DNA of 41,410 bases from Gluconacetobacter takamatsuzukensis (GCF_014174275.1 NZ_JABEQK010000019.1:1-41410), one strand, 5' to 3'. Shown: positions 6,542-15,053, counted from the stretch's first letter. Notes: generated from the letters alone by a model not told the origin. A program made the numbers and translations.

Positions 6542-7108
6542 TCAATCCGATCCCGTCTCGCCCGCGTCTTTCGGCCGCACCAGTCCGGCCATGAGCGCAT
6601 CGAACAACACGACGTTCGCAGACCTGATGTCGGCGACGGGCGTACCCTGCATGAACAGCGTCAGTACCCCGTTGGCGGCCGCCCAGACGGCCAGCGCCGC
6701 CGTGTCGACGTCGGTCGTCAGGCGGCCGTCATGTCCCAAGCGCTCGACGGTCGCGCGCATCAGCACGAAAGCCTCCTGGCTCGTGCCGGGGTCGGATCGG
6801 GTGCTCTCGATCATCAGGCGAAACAGGTTCGGCCGTTCGAGCGCGAACGCGATCCAGCCGTCCCAGCCGCGCTTCAGATCGGCCAGGGCATCCGCCGTCT
6901 GACGGTTGGCGCGCTTCTGCGCCATGAACGCGGCGACACCCTGGGCCAGGACGGCGCGCAGCAGGCCCTCCTTGTCGCCGAAATGATGATAGAGCGTCGG
7001 CGCGGTAACCCCCGCCACCTGGCAGACGGCGCGCGTCGTCAGCGCCGCGACGCCGCCTTCTTCAAGCAGGCCGGCGGCAGCGGTCAGGATCTGGTCTTCG
7101 GTCTTCAT
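6542..7108 (-). CDS. TetR-family transcriptional repressor
   Basis: This 188-residue regulator has an N-terminal HTH (LTTRAVCQVAGVTAPTLYHHFGDKEGLL, about residues 25-52), the standard TetR DNA-binding unit. A ligand domain follows with the pattern WAAANGVLTLFMQG. The ATG at 7108 (MKTEDQI) is chosen over the TTG at 7120. It is divergent from the SDR gene at 7187, and the 78-bp space contains two operator-like palindromes. It probably represses itself with the GDPD gene and the SDR gene. The inducer is unknown. Confidence 0.88.
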   Translation of the reverse strand: MKTEDQILTAAAGLLEEGGVAALTTRAVCQVAGVTAPTLYHHFGDKEGLLRAVLAQGVAAFMAQKRANRQTADALADLKRGWDGWIAFALERPNLFRLMIESTRSDPGTSQEAFVLMRATVERLGHDGRLTTDVDTAALAVWAAANGVLTLFMQGTPVADIRSANVVLFDALMAGLVRPKDAGETGSD

Positions 7109-7140
7109 GGTCGTTCTCAAAAGCAGGTCTTGCCCTTCTC

Positions 7141-7180
7141 TATATCGTCGCTATATTCTCACCTATAACGACGCTATAGG
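7141..7180. promoter_or_regulatory. Two tandem TATA-N7-TATA operator-like sites
   Basis: TATATCGTCGCTATA (7141-7155) and CCTATAACGACGCTATAGG (7162-7180) are two imperfect palindromes of the same design, TATA-N7-TATA, 21 bp apart. They lie in the divergent tetR/SDR promoter space and end 6 bp before the SDR start. TetR proteins bind such palindromes cooperatively. Site design is visible; the binding protein is inferred. Confidence 0.65.
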
Positions 7181-7186
7181 TTTATC

Positions 7187-8170
7187 ATGAAAAAGGCATT
7201 CGTGACAGGGGGCTCCGGCTTTATCGGCGCGCCGCTGATCCGTCGATTGGTGGCGCAGGGCGTCACTGTCGTGGCCCTGGCCCGCAGCGAGGCCGCGGCG
7301 GCGGCGGTCGGCCGGGCAGGGGCCGTCGTCTGTCGCGGCGATCTGCTGGACGCCGGGGCCATTACGGAAGGCATGCGGGGCTGCGACACCGTCTTCCATG
7401 TCGCCGGGTATCTGGGCGACTGGGGCCCTTACGCGGTCTTTTACGACACCAACGTCGTCGGCACGCGCACGATGCTCGCCGCCGCGCAGGCCGTGGGCGC
7501 CGCGACCTTCGTCGCCGTCGGGGCAGCCGGCGTCGTCATGGGCCGACCGATGCCGATGAAGAACATATCCGAAGACCTGCCGCTCCAGGCCCCGTCATGG
7601 GCGCCCTACATCGCGACGAAGGCGGAAGCCGAACGGCTGGTCCGGCAGGCGAATACAGCCACGCTGCGCACAATCGTGATCCGGCCCCCCATGATCTGGG
7701 GCGAAGGGATGCCGACGCTCAGGGAAATGGTCGCGGCGGCCGGCAACCGGTACTTCGCGCTGCCCGATGGCGGGCGCCAGATCATATCCACCTGCCACAC
7801 CGACAATGTCGTGGAATGCCTGCTCCTGGCGGCGGAAAAAGGCCGGGGCGGCGAGGCATACCACGTAACGGACGGCGAGGAGGCAACGCTCAAGACCGTG
7901 CTGAACGGCCTTCTCGGCACACGCGGCGTTCCACCGATCGAACGCAGCGCCCCTTTCGGCGTCGTCTGGCGCATGGCGGCCGTCATGGAGGTCGCCTGGC
8001 GCTTGTTCCGCCTTCGCGCCAAGCCACCCCTGACGCGCCAGACCCTGCGGATGATCGGCCAGGATTTTGCCCTCGACATCTCCAGGGCACGCCGGGACCT
8101 CGGCTACGTGCCGATCATCGACCGCGCCACCGGCATCGCGCGCATGCGCGACAGCCACGGCGAAGGATGA
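7187..8170 (+). CDS. NAD(P)-dependent epimerase/dehydratase (extended SDR, 3-beta-HSD-like)
   Basis: The 327-residue protein begins with the Rossmann motif TGGSGFIG (residues 8-15) and has the active-site YxxxK as YIATKAE (about residue 142). The overall pattern resembles the 3-beta-hydroxysteroid dehydrogenase/isomerase branch of extended SDRs. The strand that normally carries the catalytic Ser/Thr (VSSxxV) reads VAVGAAGVVMG, so that residue appears to be Ala or Gly. Activity may be altered. No Shine-Dalgarno sequence is evident before the ATG. Control by the adjacent TetR is likely. Substrate cannot be deduced. Confidence 0.75.
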   Translation: MKKAFVTGGSGFIGAPLIRRLVAQGVTVVALARSEAAAAAVGRAGAVVCRGDLLDAGAITEGMRGCDTVFHVAGYLGDWGPYAVFYDTNVVGTRTMLAAAQAVGAATFVAVGAAGVVMGRPMPMKNISEDLPLQAPSWAPYIATKAEAERLVRQANTATLRTIVIRPPMIWGEGMPTLREMVAAAGNRYFALPDGGRQIISTCHTDNVVECLLLAAEKGRGGEAYHVTDGEEATLKTVLNGLLGTRGVPPIERSAPFGVVWRMAAVMEVAWRLFRLRAKPPLTRQTLRMIGQDFALDISRARRDLGYVPIIDRATGIARMRDSHGEG

Positions 8171-8390
8171 CGGCCGAATGGATGCTCCGCGACACCTTTG
8201 GCGTCCAGGCGCTCCAGGATCGCCGACAGATCGTCCCCCGCGAAATTGAGCGCCCGGACGGTTCCATGTAGGCACTGGCGCGGTCGAACGCATTCAGCAC
8301 CAGGACCGGCGGATGGTGCGGCGCATCGTAGGACAGTATCGCGCCGCCCCGGGATTCGATCCTGATGCCCAGCATGTCGCGCGGCCACAC
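8165..8390 (-). pseudogene. VOC-family (glyoxalase-like) fragment with frameshift
   Basis: On the minus strand one frame reads DMLGIRIESRGGAILSYDAP and continues to AYMEP. A neighbouring frame then continues VRALNFAGDDLSAILERLDAKGV. Together these form the end of one half and the start of the next of a vicinal-oxygen-chelate fold, where ALNFA-DDL--ILERL--KGV is typical. The frame break is near 8265. The remnant runs into the 3' end of the SDR gene and lacks a proper stop and start. Confidence 0.55.
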
Positions 8391-8395
8391 GCCGG

Positions 8396-8908
8396 TCAGG
8401 CCGCCAGATGCAATATGCCCAGCACTTCGGTCACCAGTTCGTCCGCCGGTGCCCCCGTATCGATCGTGATGGCGGGTTCGTCGGGGCCGGGCTCTTCAAG
8501 CGTGGCGAACTGGCTCTCCAGCAGGCTCGCCGGCATGTAGTGGCCCTGCCTGGCAGCGAGACGCTGCGCGATCGACGGGGAACTGCCGCGCAGATAGACG
8601 AAGTGGACATCGTCCGCCCCGCCGGCGATGGTCTCGCGGTAGCACCGGCGCAGGGCAGAGCAGGCGATGATGCCGGCCTTGTCCGCGCCCCGCCAATCCC
8701 GGATCGTGCGGGCGATTTCGTGTAGCCAGGGCTCGCGGTCCGTATCGTCCAGCGGGATGCCCTGGCGCATCTTCTCGACATTGGCGGCTGGGTGCAAGGC
8801 ATCGCCCTCGATGAATTCCCAGTCCAGCCGTCCGGCCAGGAAAGCCGCGACCGTGGATTTTCCACAGCCGGAGACCCCCATGACCACGATGAAGCGCACG
8901 GCGCTCAT
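8396..8908 (-). CDS. gntK: Gluconokinase
   Basis: This 170-residue kinase phosphorylates D-gluconate to 6-phosphogluconate, feeding the pentose phosphate pathway, which is central in acetic acid bacteria. The P-loop GVSGCGKST (residues 11-19) is followed by FIEGDALHP, the segment DDTDREPWL, ACSALRRCYR and FVYLRG, all diagnostic of thermoresistant-type gluconokinase (GntK/IdnK). Length matches the family. The start overlaps the stop of a truncated MFS gene (ATGA), so translation is probably coupled to that remnant. The LacI-type operator and regulator at 9223-10300 probably control it. Confidence 0.93.
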   Translation of the reverse strand: MSAVRFIVVMGVSGCGKSTVAAFLAGRLDWEFIEGDALHPAANVEKMRQGIPLDDTDREPWLHEIARTIRDWRGADKAGIIACSALRRCYRETIAGGADDVHFVYLRGSSPSIAQRLAARQGHYMPASLLESQFATLEEPGPDEPAITIDTGAPADELVTEVLGILHLAA

Positions 8909-9132
8909 TGGGGCGACGGGATCGGCTCGATCCCCCCCAGGGCCATGAAGATGCGGCCGAAACCGCTGAAAAGAAGCCCGATATCGGTGGCCATGAGGTG
9001 AAACGCCGCCCGAATCTGCGGCGCCGCGACCGACAGAGTGATGCGATCGATAGAATTGACAAGCACACCCCTGCCGAGCAACCCGCCAATAATCCAGCGG
9101 CGCCGTGGGACTTGCGTGGAAAGGCTGGCCAT
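8905..9132 (-). pseudogene. MFS transporter remnant in front of gntK
   Basis: The first 60 or so residues (RRRWIIGGLLGRGVLVNSIDRITLSVAAPQI...DIGLLFSGFG) match the N-terminus and first membrane segment of an ACS-type MFS transporter (sugar acid:H+ symporters), about 420 residues in length. Here the frame jumps from within the second segment to MALGGIEPIPSPQ and stops at 75 residues. A large internal deletion left promoter, start and a short tail that ends exactly on the gntK start (ATGA). It can still serve as a translated leader for gntK. It probably was a gluconate transporter. Confidence 0.78.
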
Positions 9133-9222
9133 ACTTCCCCCCGATACGTTGATTATGGAGCTTCTCTTGATTGTTGCTTATGAAGCTGCGGTTCGTACCT
9201 TGATTGTTGATTTTGGCCTAAT

Positions 9223-9236
9223 TGTTAGCGCTAACA
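9223..9236. promoter_or_regulatory. LacI-family operator, perfect 14-bp palindrome
   Basis: TGTTAGCGCTAACA is a perfect palindrome with the central CG typical of LacI/GalR/GntR operators. It sits 41 bp before the LacI-type regulator gene and 91 bp before the divergent MFS-gntK unit, so it can serve both. Autoregulation and gluconate-responsive repression are inferred. Confidence 0.78.
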
Positions 9237-9277
9237 TATTTTGCCTGTAAAGTGGAAATTGAGGAGACACCCGATCG

Positions 9278-10300
9278 ATGGCTGCCAGGAAACCACGCAC
9301 GTCCGTCAGGGGGCGCGTGACGATCGAAGAGGTCGCCGCGGCAGCCGGCGCCAGCACAATCAGCGTTTCCCGCGCTTTTCGGGGCTCCGCCCGGCTCAGT
9401 CCCGACCTGCGGGCACGGATCGAGAATGCCGCGGCGGCGCTGGGCTATGTGCCGGACCGGGCGGCCAGCGCGCTCGCCTCCGCACGGTCCATGAATGTCG
9501 CGGTACTGGTCCCGTCCATCACCAACATGGTGTTTGTGGACATGCTGGCGGGCATCGACGCGGTGCTGTCGCAGGCGCGTTATCAGATCATCATGGCGAC
9601 CACGAACTACTGTCCGGCGGAAGAGCAGCGGCAACTGCATGGATTGCTGGCCTTTCGGCCGGATGGGGTGCTGCTGACCGGCATCGACCATCTGCCCGGA
9701 ACGCTGAACCTGCTGAAGGCACCCGCCCTGCCTGTCGTCCATATGATGGAGCTGAACCATCAGGTGGGCAGCTATTCGGTAGGCTTCTCGCAGGACGAAG
9801 GCGGCGCCGCCATCGCGCGGCATTTCGTGGGGCGCGGTTATGGGCGGATCGGTTTCGTGGCGGCGCAACTGGACCCGCGGACCCTGGCGCGCGGGGCCGG
9901 ATTCCGGCGCGCGCTGAAAGAGGCCGGGCTGGATGCCCCCTACGAACTGATGGTACCGGATCGGTCTTCCATAGCGCTCGGTGCGACGCTGCTGGACCGC
10001 GTTCTGACGGAGTGCCCGGACATCGAAGCCGTGTTCTTCTGCAATGACGACCTGGCGCACGGCGCGCTGTTCCGTTGTCAGCGGCTTGGCATCGCCGTGC
10101 CGCAACGGCTTGCGATCGCGGGGTTCAACGATCTTCCGGCCTCGTCCTGGACCGTGCCGGCACTGAGCACCGTCGCCACGCCACGCCACGAGATCGGCAG
10201 GAAATCCGCCGCGATGCTGCTGGACCTGATGTGCGGTCGAACACCCGAGGCCGCCCGGCTCGACTTGGGGTTCACGCTACACGCAAGGGAAAGCAGCTAG
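9278..10300 (+). CDS. LacI-family regulator, probable gluconate repressor (GntR-like)
   Basis: This 340-residue LacI-family protein has an N-terminal HTH (VTIEEVAAAAGASTISVSRAFRG) with hinge helix (RAASALASAR), then a periplasmic-binding-protein-like ligand domain (MNVAVLVPSITNMVFVDMLAGID..., VFFCNDDLAHGALF, IAGFNDLPAS). The LacI GntR group, whose members bind gluconate or its phosphate, is close in pattern. It is divergent from gntK, with the palindromic operator between. GAGG precedes the ATG. The ligand assignment rests on neighbourhood. Confidence 0.82.
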   Translation: MAARKPRTSVRGRVTIEEVAAAAGASTISVSRAFRGSARLSPDLRARIENAAAALGYVPDRAASALASARSMNVAVLVPSITNMVFVDMLAGIDAVLSQARYQIIMATTNYCPAEEQRQLHGLLAFRPDGVLLTGIDHLPGTLNLLKAPALPVVHMMELNHQVGSYSVGFSQDEGGAAIARHFVGRGYGRIGFVAAQLDPRTLARGAGFRRALKEAGLDAPYELMVPDRSSIALGATLLDRVLTECPDIEAVFFCNDDLAHGALFRCQRLGIAVPQRLAIAGFNDLPASSWTVPALSTVATPRHEIGRKSAAMLLDLMCGRTPEAARLDLGFTLHARESS

Positions 10301-10425
10301 GCGACCTGTGCGCGGGTGATGGAAATCGCCGATCCCGCCATCAAGGCCGTTCCGCTCCGATGCCCGTTCGCGCCGGAATCGAAAATGCGCCGTTTTCCGG
10401 AATTATAATGTAATAAGGTCAGGAA

Positions 10426-11484
10426 ATGACGGGATTGGGGCGGGAAGGAATGTCCGAATGTAACACCAGGCGCCCGGTCAGCCTGCTGGACGTCGCGAAG
10501 GCGGCAGGGGTTTCGCGTGCGACGGCCTCGCTTGTCTTGCGGCAGAGTCCCCTGGTGGCGGACAAGACACGTTTGCGTGTCGTCGAGGCAATGCAAAGCC
10601 TGGGTTATATTTACAACAGGGGGGCCGCCAACCTGCGGCGCAACCGCACCGGGACGATTGGGCTGGTGTTGAACAATATCGGCAGCCCGTTCTACAGCGC
10701 GCTGATGGCGGGGGTGGACGAGGTCAACGAGGACGGGTCCGTCGTGACGCTGGTGGCCAACAGCGTCGATTCCCCGGACCGGCAGATACGGCAGATCAGG
10801 CGTCTGCGCGAACATAATGTCGATGGGATCATCCTGTGTCCGGCGATCGGGAGCGATGAGACGCTGGCGGTCGAACTGGCGCGGCTGGACCTGCCATGCG
10901 TGCAGGCGCTGCGGCATGTTGAATTGCTGGGCGGGGACTATGTCGGTGCCGATTATCGGTCGGGGATCGAAAAAGCGGTGCGCCATCTGGTGGGCTCGGG
11001 GCACAGGCGGATCGTGTTCGTGGGGGCCATGGCGCTGCATTCGGCCGCGCGGGAGCGCAATGAGGGCTTTCGGCATGCGACCGGGCTGCATGGCCTGGAG
11101 GGCGGCCTGGTCGTGGCGGGCGGGCCCGACAATGTCTATGACGTCGCGGCGTTCGACCGCCTGCTGAAGACGCGCAATTCGCCAGATGCCGCCGTGTGTT
11201 ATAACGATGTCATCGCCCTGAACGTCATGAACAGGCTCCGCTCCCTCGGGCGCCAGCCCGGCCGGGATTTCGCGGTGATCGGCATGGATAATCTGCCGCA
11301 GGCGGCAGGGGCCTTTCCGGCACTGACGACGATCGACACGCGTCCGCACGAAGTCGGGCGGAAAGCGGCGGCACTGTTGCAGAAGCGAATCGCGCAGCCC
11401 GGACTGGCGAATGGGGAGCATATCATCGTGCCGCCCAGCCTGATCGTCAGGCAAAGCTGCGGAGAGACGAGCGCCGCGGCCTGA
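10426..11484 (+). CDS. LacI-family regulator of the downstream sugar-acid cluster
   Basis: This 352-residue regulator shows the HTH VSLLDVAKAAGVSRATASLVLRQSP, a hinge (GAANLRRNRTGTIGLVLNNI) and the usual ligand domain (HRRIVFVGAMALHSAARERNEGF, VCYNDVIALNVMNRL, VIGMDNLPQAAG). ATG at 10426 follows AGGTCAGGA; Met9 (10450) after GGGAAGGA is equally possible. A TATAAT box lies at 10404-10409, with no obvious -35. It precedes, in the same direction, the oxidoreductase-symporter-hydratase-dehydrogenase genes, so it is probably their local regulator. Ligand unknown. No clear palindromic operator was found between 11485 and 11772. Confidence 0.82.
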   Translation: MTGLGREGMSECNTRRPVSLLDVAKAAGVSRATASLVLRQSPLVADKTRLRVVEAMQSLGYIYNRGAANLRRNRTGTIGLVLNNIGSPFYSALMAGVDEVNEDGSVVTLVANSVDSPDRQIRQIRRLREHNVDGIILCPAIGSDETLAVELARLDLPCVQALRHVELLGGDYVGADYRSGIEKAVRHLVGSGHRRIVFVGAMALHSAARERNEGFRHATGLHGLEGGLVVAGGPDNVYDVAAFDRLLKTRNSPDAAVCYNDVIALNVMNRLRSLGRQPGRDFAVIGMDNLPQAAGAFPALTTIDTRPHEVGRKAAALLQKRIAQPGLANGEHIIVPPSLIVRQSCGETSAAA

Positions 11485-11772
11485 GCGGCACCGTCCGAAG
11501 CGGCATTATCCAAAGATGATACAATCGTGAATGCAGGCGGCCTGTATGCCGTGCGCGTGACGGCAGGCGGAATCATGCCCGGGAAACAGTGCCTTGCGGC
11601 GCCTGATGCCGGGCTGGCGCCGGATATCCGGCCTGGCACGAAGAGGCAGCCAAAAAAATGATTTTGCATCTTTGCCCGATTTGGATCGATCTATATCCGT
11701 CGTAGCAACCTCTTAGCCAAGAACAAGAACAGGCGCGCAGGATGATTCCTGATGCCGTCACGAGGGGGACGC
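11485..11772. other. Gene-free leader before the sugar-acid cluster
   Basis: These 288 bp contain no convincing gene. The segment holds GC-rich self-complementary patches, including the palindrome GCCGGATATCCGGC near 11617-11630, and an AT-rich part at about 11653-11700 that could carry a promoter. Nothing more can be supported. Confidence 0.4.
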
Positions 11773-12774
11773 ATGAAAAATTCACTCGGCTGGGGCCTGA
11801 TCGGCGCCAGCAATGTCGCACGGGAGTGGATCGTCGACGCGATCCGTGCCCAGCGCGGCAATCATATCCGGACGGTCCTGAGCCGCGATGCGGCCCGTGG
11901 CGCGGCATTCGCGCAGGCGTGCGACATTCCTGCCAGCACGACGGATCTGGACGATATCCTGCGCGACCCGATGGTGGACGCGGTCTATGTCAGCACCGAG
12001 AATGCGCTGCACCATGACCAGGTTCTGGCGGCGGCGCGTGCCGGCAAGCATGTGCTGTGCGAGAAGCCGCTGGCGCTGAGTGTCCACGACGCGCAGGAGA
12101 TGGTCGATGCCTGCCGGGCGGCCGGCGTCGTCATGGCCACCAATCACCATCTGCGGTGTTCCGCACTGCATATCGCGCTGCATGAACATCTGAAGGCTGG
12201 GGCGATCGGGCGGCTGAATGCCGTGCGGGTCTTTCATGCCAATTTCCTGGCCATGATGGGCGGCTGGCGGCTGAACGACGCGGGTGGCGGCGTCTTTCTG
12301 GACAGTACGATCCATGACGTCGACACGTTGCGCTTTCATCTGGACGCAGATCCGACGGACGTGTTCGCCATGGCCCAGAGCGGCAGGCGGGGTGCCGCAG
12401 GGGTCGAGGACGGCATCATGGCCGTCCTGCGCTTTCCCGATGACGTCCTGGTACAGATCCATGGTGCCTACAGCGTGCCTTTCGCGCCGGGCGGGATCTC
12501 GTTCTTTGGGGAAAAGGGCGTGCTGGTCGGGCGTGACTGCATGAGCCAGCGGCCGGCTGGCACGCTGGCATTGCGCGACGGAGACGGCGAGCGGGATATT
12601 CCGCTGGTGCATCACAATCTTTACCATTTCGCCCTGCGACGCTTCACGCAGGCCGTCGCGGGCGAGGGGCGGCCAGCCGCGACCGGCGAGGATGGCGTGG
12701 CGTCGCTGGCGATCGTGCTGGCGCTGAAGGAAGCGGCCAGGACCGGGCGCCAGATCCGGGTCGGTGCAACATGA
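11773..12774 (+). CDS. Gfo/Idh/MocA-family oxidoreductase
   Basis: This is a 333-residue NAD(P)-dependent sugar or sugar-acid dehydrogenase family member. The N-terminal Rossmann motif is GLIGASNVA, the catalytic-lysine motif is CEKPLAL (about residue 100), and the C-terminal domain has GGGVFLDSTIHDVDTLRFH, where the His lies in the active site. ATG at 11773 is chosen over 11752 because GAGGGGGA precedes it. Its end overlaps the next start (ATGA), starting a co-transcribed cluster with an MHS symporter, FAH hydratase and 2-hydroxyacid dehydrogenase. Probable role: oxidation of the imported polyol, sugar or sugar acid. Substrate not determinable. Confidence 0.85.
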   Translation: MKNSLGWGLIGASNVAREWIVDAIRAQRGNHIRTVLSRDAARGAAFAQACDIPASTTDLDDILRDPMVDAVYVSTENALHHDQVLAAARAGKHVLCEKPLALSVHDAQEMVDACRAAGVVMATNHHLRCSALHIALHEHLKAGAIGRLNAVRVFHANFLAMMGGWRLNDAGGGVFLDSTIHDVDTLRFHLDADPTDVFAMAQSGRRGAAGVEDGIMAVLRFPDDVLVQIHGAYSVPFAPGGISFFGEKGVLVGRDCMSQRPAGTLALRDGDGERDIPLVHHNLYHFALRRFTQAVAGEGRPAATGEDGVASLAIVLALKEAARTGRQIRVGAT

Positions 12775-14207
12775 GCGCGGTCGTGGCAACGCATGGGCGG
12801 TCCGCCTATGCCGTGGCGTCCGGCCCGCAGGCCGGTCGCGGCAACGATCATGCGCTGGACCGCGCGTCGGATCAGGAAAGCATGAGCCCGGCGGAACTGC
12901 GGCGGGCCACCTGGACCTGCTCGATCGGCAGCGCGATGGAGTATTACGATTTCGCGTTGTACAGCCTGGCGTCGGCCCTGGTTTTCGGCCCGCTGTTCTT
13001 TCCCAGCACGGTGCCGTTCATGGGGCTGGTGGCCAGTTTCGCCACCTATTTCCTCGGGTTTGCCGTACGGCCCCTGGGGGGCATCTTCTTCGGGGCCCTC
13101 GGCGACCGGGTCGGGCGCAAGACGGTGCTGCTGGCGACGATCACGCTGATGGGACTGTCGAGCACCGCGATCGGCCTGATTCCGACCTATCAGTCGATCG
13201 GGGTCTGGGCGCCGATCCTGCTGGTCCTGATGCGGCTGCTCCAGGGGTTCGGCGCCGGGGCGGAGCAGGCCGGGGTCGCCATCATGATGACCGAGTCCGC
13301 TCCCCGTGGCCGGCGTGGCTTCTATGCGGCCCTGCCGTTCCTGGGGATCCAGGTCGGGACGGTCGGTGCCGGGCTGGTCTATTTCACCATGCTGGTCGGC
13401 GTGCCGAACATCGCGGCCACCTGGCTGTGGCGCCTGCCGTTCCTGGGCAGCGCCATCCTGCTGGTCACGGCGATCTACATGCGGATGCGGCTGAAGGAAT
13501 CGCCCGCCTTCGCGCGCCTGCGCGAAGAGCGGCATGTGGAGACGACGCCGATCCGCGAGACCCTGCAATCGGCCTGGAAGCCGATCCTGTGCGGGCTGGG
13601 ACTGCGGATGGCCGAGAACGGCAGTTCATCGATCTATCAGGTTCTGGCCATCAGCTATCTGGTTCATACCGTCGGGATGAGCGGCCGCTGGGGCACGATG
13701 GCACTGATCGGCGCCGCCTGCGTCGGGGCGGGGACCATTCCGGTGGCGGGGCTTCTGAGCGACCGGTTCGGGCGGGTGCGCGTCTATCGCGCCTTCGCCA
13801 TCCTGCAAGTCGTTTCCGCCCTGCCGATCTGGTTCGTCTTCAGTCGCGGCAATCCGTGGCTGTGCCTGGCGGCGCTGTCGCTGGGGTTGGGTATTGCGAC
13901 TTGGGGCATGTTCGGGACCCAGGGCGCGTTCCTGCCGGAAATGTTCGGGGCGCGGCATCGCTATACCGCTGTGTCGTTCACGCGTGAGTTTTCCTCGGTC
14001 ATCGCGGGCGGCGTGTCGCCCATGGTGGGGCAGTTCCTGATCGCGATGTTCGTCCATTTTCATGTCGGTGGAACGGATGCCGGCAAGATCGCATGGCTGC
14101 CTCTGGCGATCTATGTGGTGTTTCTGGGCGTCCTCGCGATCATCGCGACCTATTTCATCCCCGAGACGCGCGACCGCGATCTGCTCGACGATCGGGATGC
14201 CTTCTGA
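12771..14207 (+). CDS. MHS-family metabolite:H+ symporter (MFS)
   Basis: The 478-residue inner-membrane protein has about 12 hydrophobic segments. The hallmark MHS motifs are GSAMEYYDFALYSLA at segment 1, RPLGGIFFGALGDRVGRK in loop 2-3, LQGFGAGAEQAGVAI, and ETRDRDL at the C-terminus. Relatives include ShiA, KgtP and ProP, which import organic acids or related solutes with protons. An unusually long hydrophilic N-terminus (about 45 residues) precedes segment 1; Met38 (12882) could be the true start, although the ATG at 12771 overlaps the previous stop. It is the uptake component of this cluster. Confidence 0.88.
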   Translation: MSAVVATHGRSAYAVASGPQAGRGNDHALDRASDQESMSPAELRRATWTCSIGSAMEYYDFALYSLASALVFGPLFFPSTVPFMGLVASFATYFLGFAVRPLGGIFFGALGDRVGRKTVLLATITLMGLSSTAIGLIPTYQSIGVWAPILLVLMRLLQGFGAGAEQAGVAIMMTESAPRGRRGFYAALPFLGIQVGTVGAGLVYFTMLVGVPNIAATWLWRLPFLGSAILLVTAIYMRMRLKESPAFARLREERHVETTPIRETLQSAWKPILCGLGLRMAENGSSSIYQVLAISYLVHTVGMSGRWGTMALIGAACVGAGTIPVAGLLSDRFGRVRVYRAFAILQVVSALPIWFVFSRGNPWLCLAALSLGLGIATWGMFGTQGAFLPEMFGARHRYTAVSFTREFSSVIAGGVSPMVGQFLIAMFVHFHVGGTDAGKIAWLPLAIYVVFLGVLAIIATYFIPETRDRDLLDDRDAF

Positions 14208-14231
14208 ACATGTATGGGAGATCATGCGGTG

Positions 14232-15053
14232 ATGGACAGTCTTGAATGCAGTCGCGTCCCGCCGGATGCGACCGGGCAGGTCGATGCGGACATGATCGCC
14301 GTCCTGAGCGACGCGCTGCTGGAGGCCCGACGCGCGCAGGGCGGAACGGTCGATACCCTGCCGGCGGGCCTGTCGCTGCCGGATGACGCCGCGGCCTATG
14401 CCGTGCAGGATGCGGTGGCCAGATGCCTGCGGGAAAGCGCAGGGCCGGTGGTGGGGTGGAAAGTCGGAGCCCCCAGTCCGGACGCCACGCCGTTCTGCGC
14501 GCCGCTGCATCGCGCGACGCTTTTTTACGGCGATACGCAATTGCCGCCCGGGCTGTGCCGCGTCTTCGGTGCCGAGGCAGAGATCGTCTATCGGATCGGC
14601 AGGGACCTGCCCTTCAGGGAGGGCGGCTGGGACGAGGCCGCGGTGCGCGATGCCATCGCCTCGGCGCATCCCGCGATCGAAATCTTCGATACGCGCTTTC
14701 CCCGCCCGTTTCAGTATGCGCGGCTGATTCATCTGGCCGATCAGGGCAATCACGGCGCGTTGGTCATTGGCGAGGGCATCACGGACTGGGCGTCGCTGCA
14801 TCCGGTGACCGAGCCGGTGCGCCTGGTCGTGGATGGCGCGGTCCGGATGGCGCATCGGGGCGGCAATTCGGCCGGAGATCCAATCCGGCTGCTGGTCTGG
14901 CTGGCCAATCATGCCGCCGCGCGCGGCATGCCGTTGAAGACAGGGGATGTCGTGACCACGGGGTCGATGACGGGGACCGAATTCGTGCCGGCCGGTACGG
15001 TGGTGCGTGTCGAATTCGGGTCGCTGGCGCCCGTCAGCGTCACGATGCCCTGA
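14232..15053 (+). CDS. FAH-superfamily hydratase (2-keto-4-pentenoate hydratase-like)
   Basis: About 273 residues. It shows the family blocks VVGWKVGAPSP, FGAEAEIVYRIGRDLP (metal-ligand Glu), HPAIEIFDTRF, LADQGNHGALVIG and GDVVTTGSMTGTEFVPAG, typical of 2-oxopent-4-enoate / 2-oxohept-3-enedioate hydratases (MhpD/HpaH). These Mg-dependent enzymes add water to, or decarboxylate, 2-keto acids. ATG at 14232 is preferred (GGGAG upstream); an ATG at 14214 is in frame. Within this cluster it more likely handles a 2-keto-3-deoxy sugar acid or a similar intermediate than an aromatic breakdown product, since no aromatic genes are nearby. That role is inference. Confidence 0.8.
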   Translation: MDSLECSRVPPDATGQVDADMIAVLSDALLEARRAQGGTVDTLPAGLSLPDDAAAYAVQDAVARCLRESAGPVVGWKVGAPSPDATPFCAPLHRATLFYGDTQLPPGLCRVFGAEAEIVYRIGRDLPFREGGWDEAAVRDAIASAHPAIEIFDTRFPRPFQYARLIHLADQGNHGALVIGEGITDWASLHPVTEPVRLVVDGAVRMAHRGGNSAGDPIRLLVWLANHAAARGMPLKTGDVVTTGSMTGTEFVPAGTVVRVEFGSLAPVSVTMP

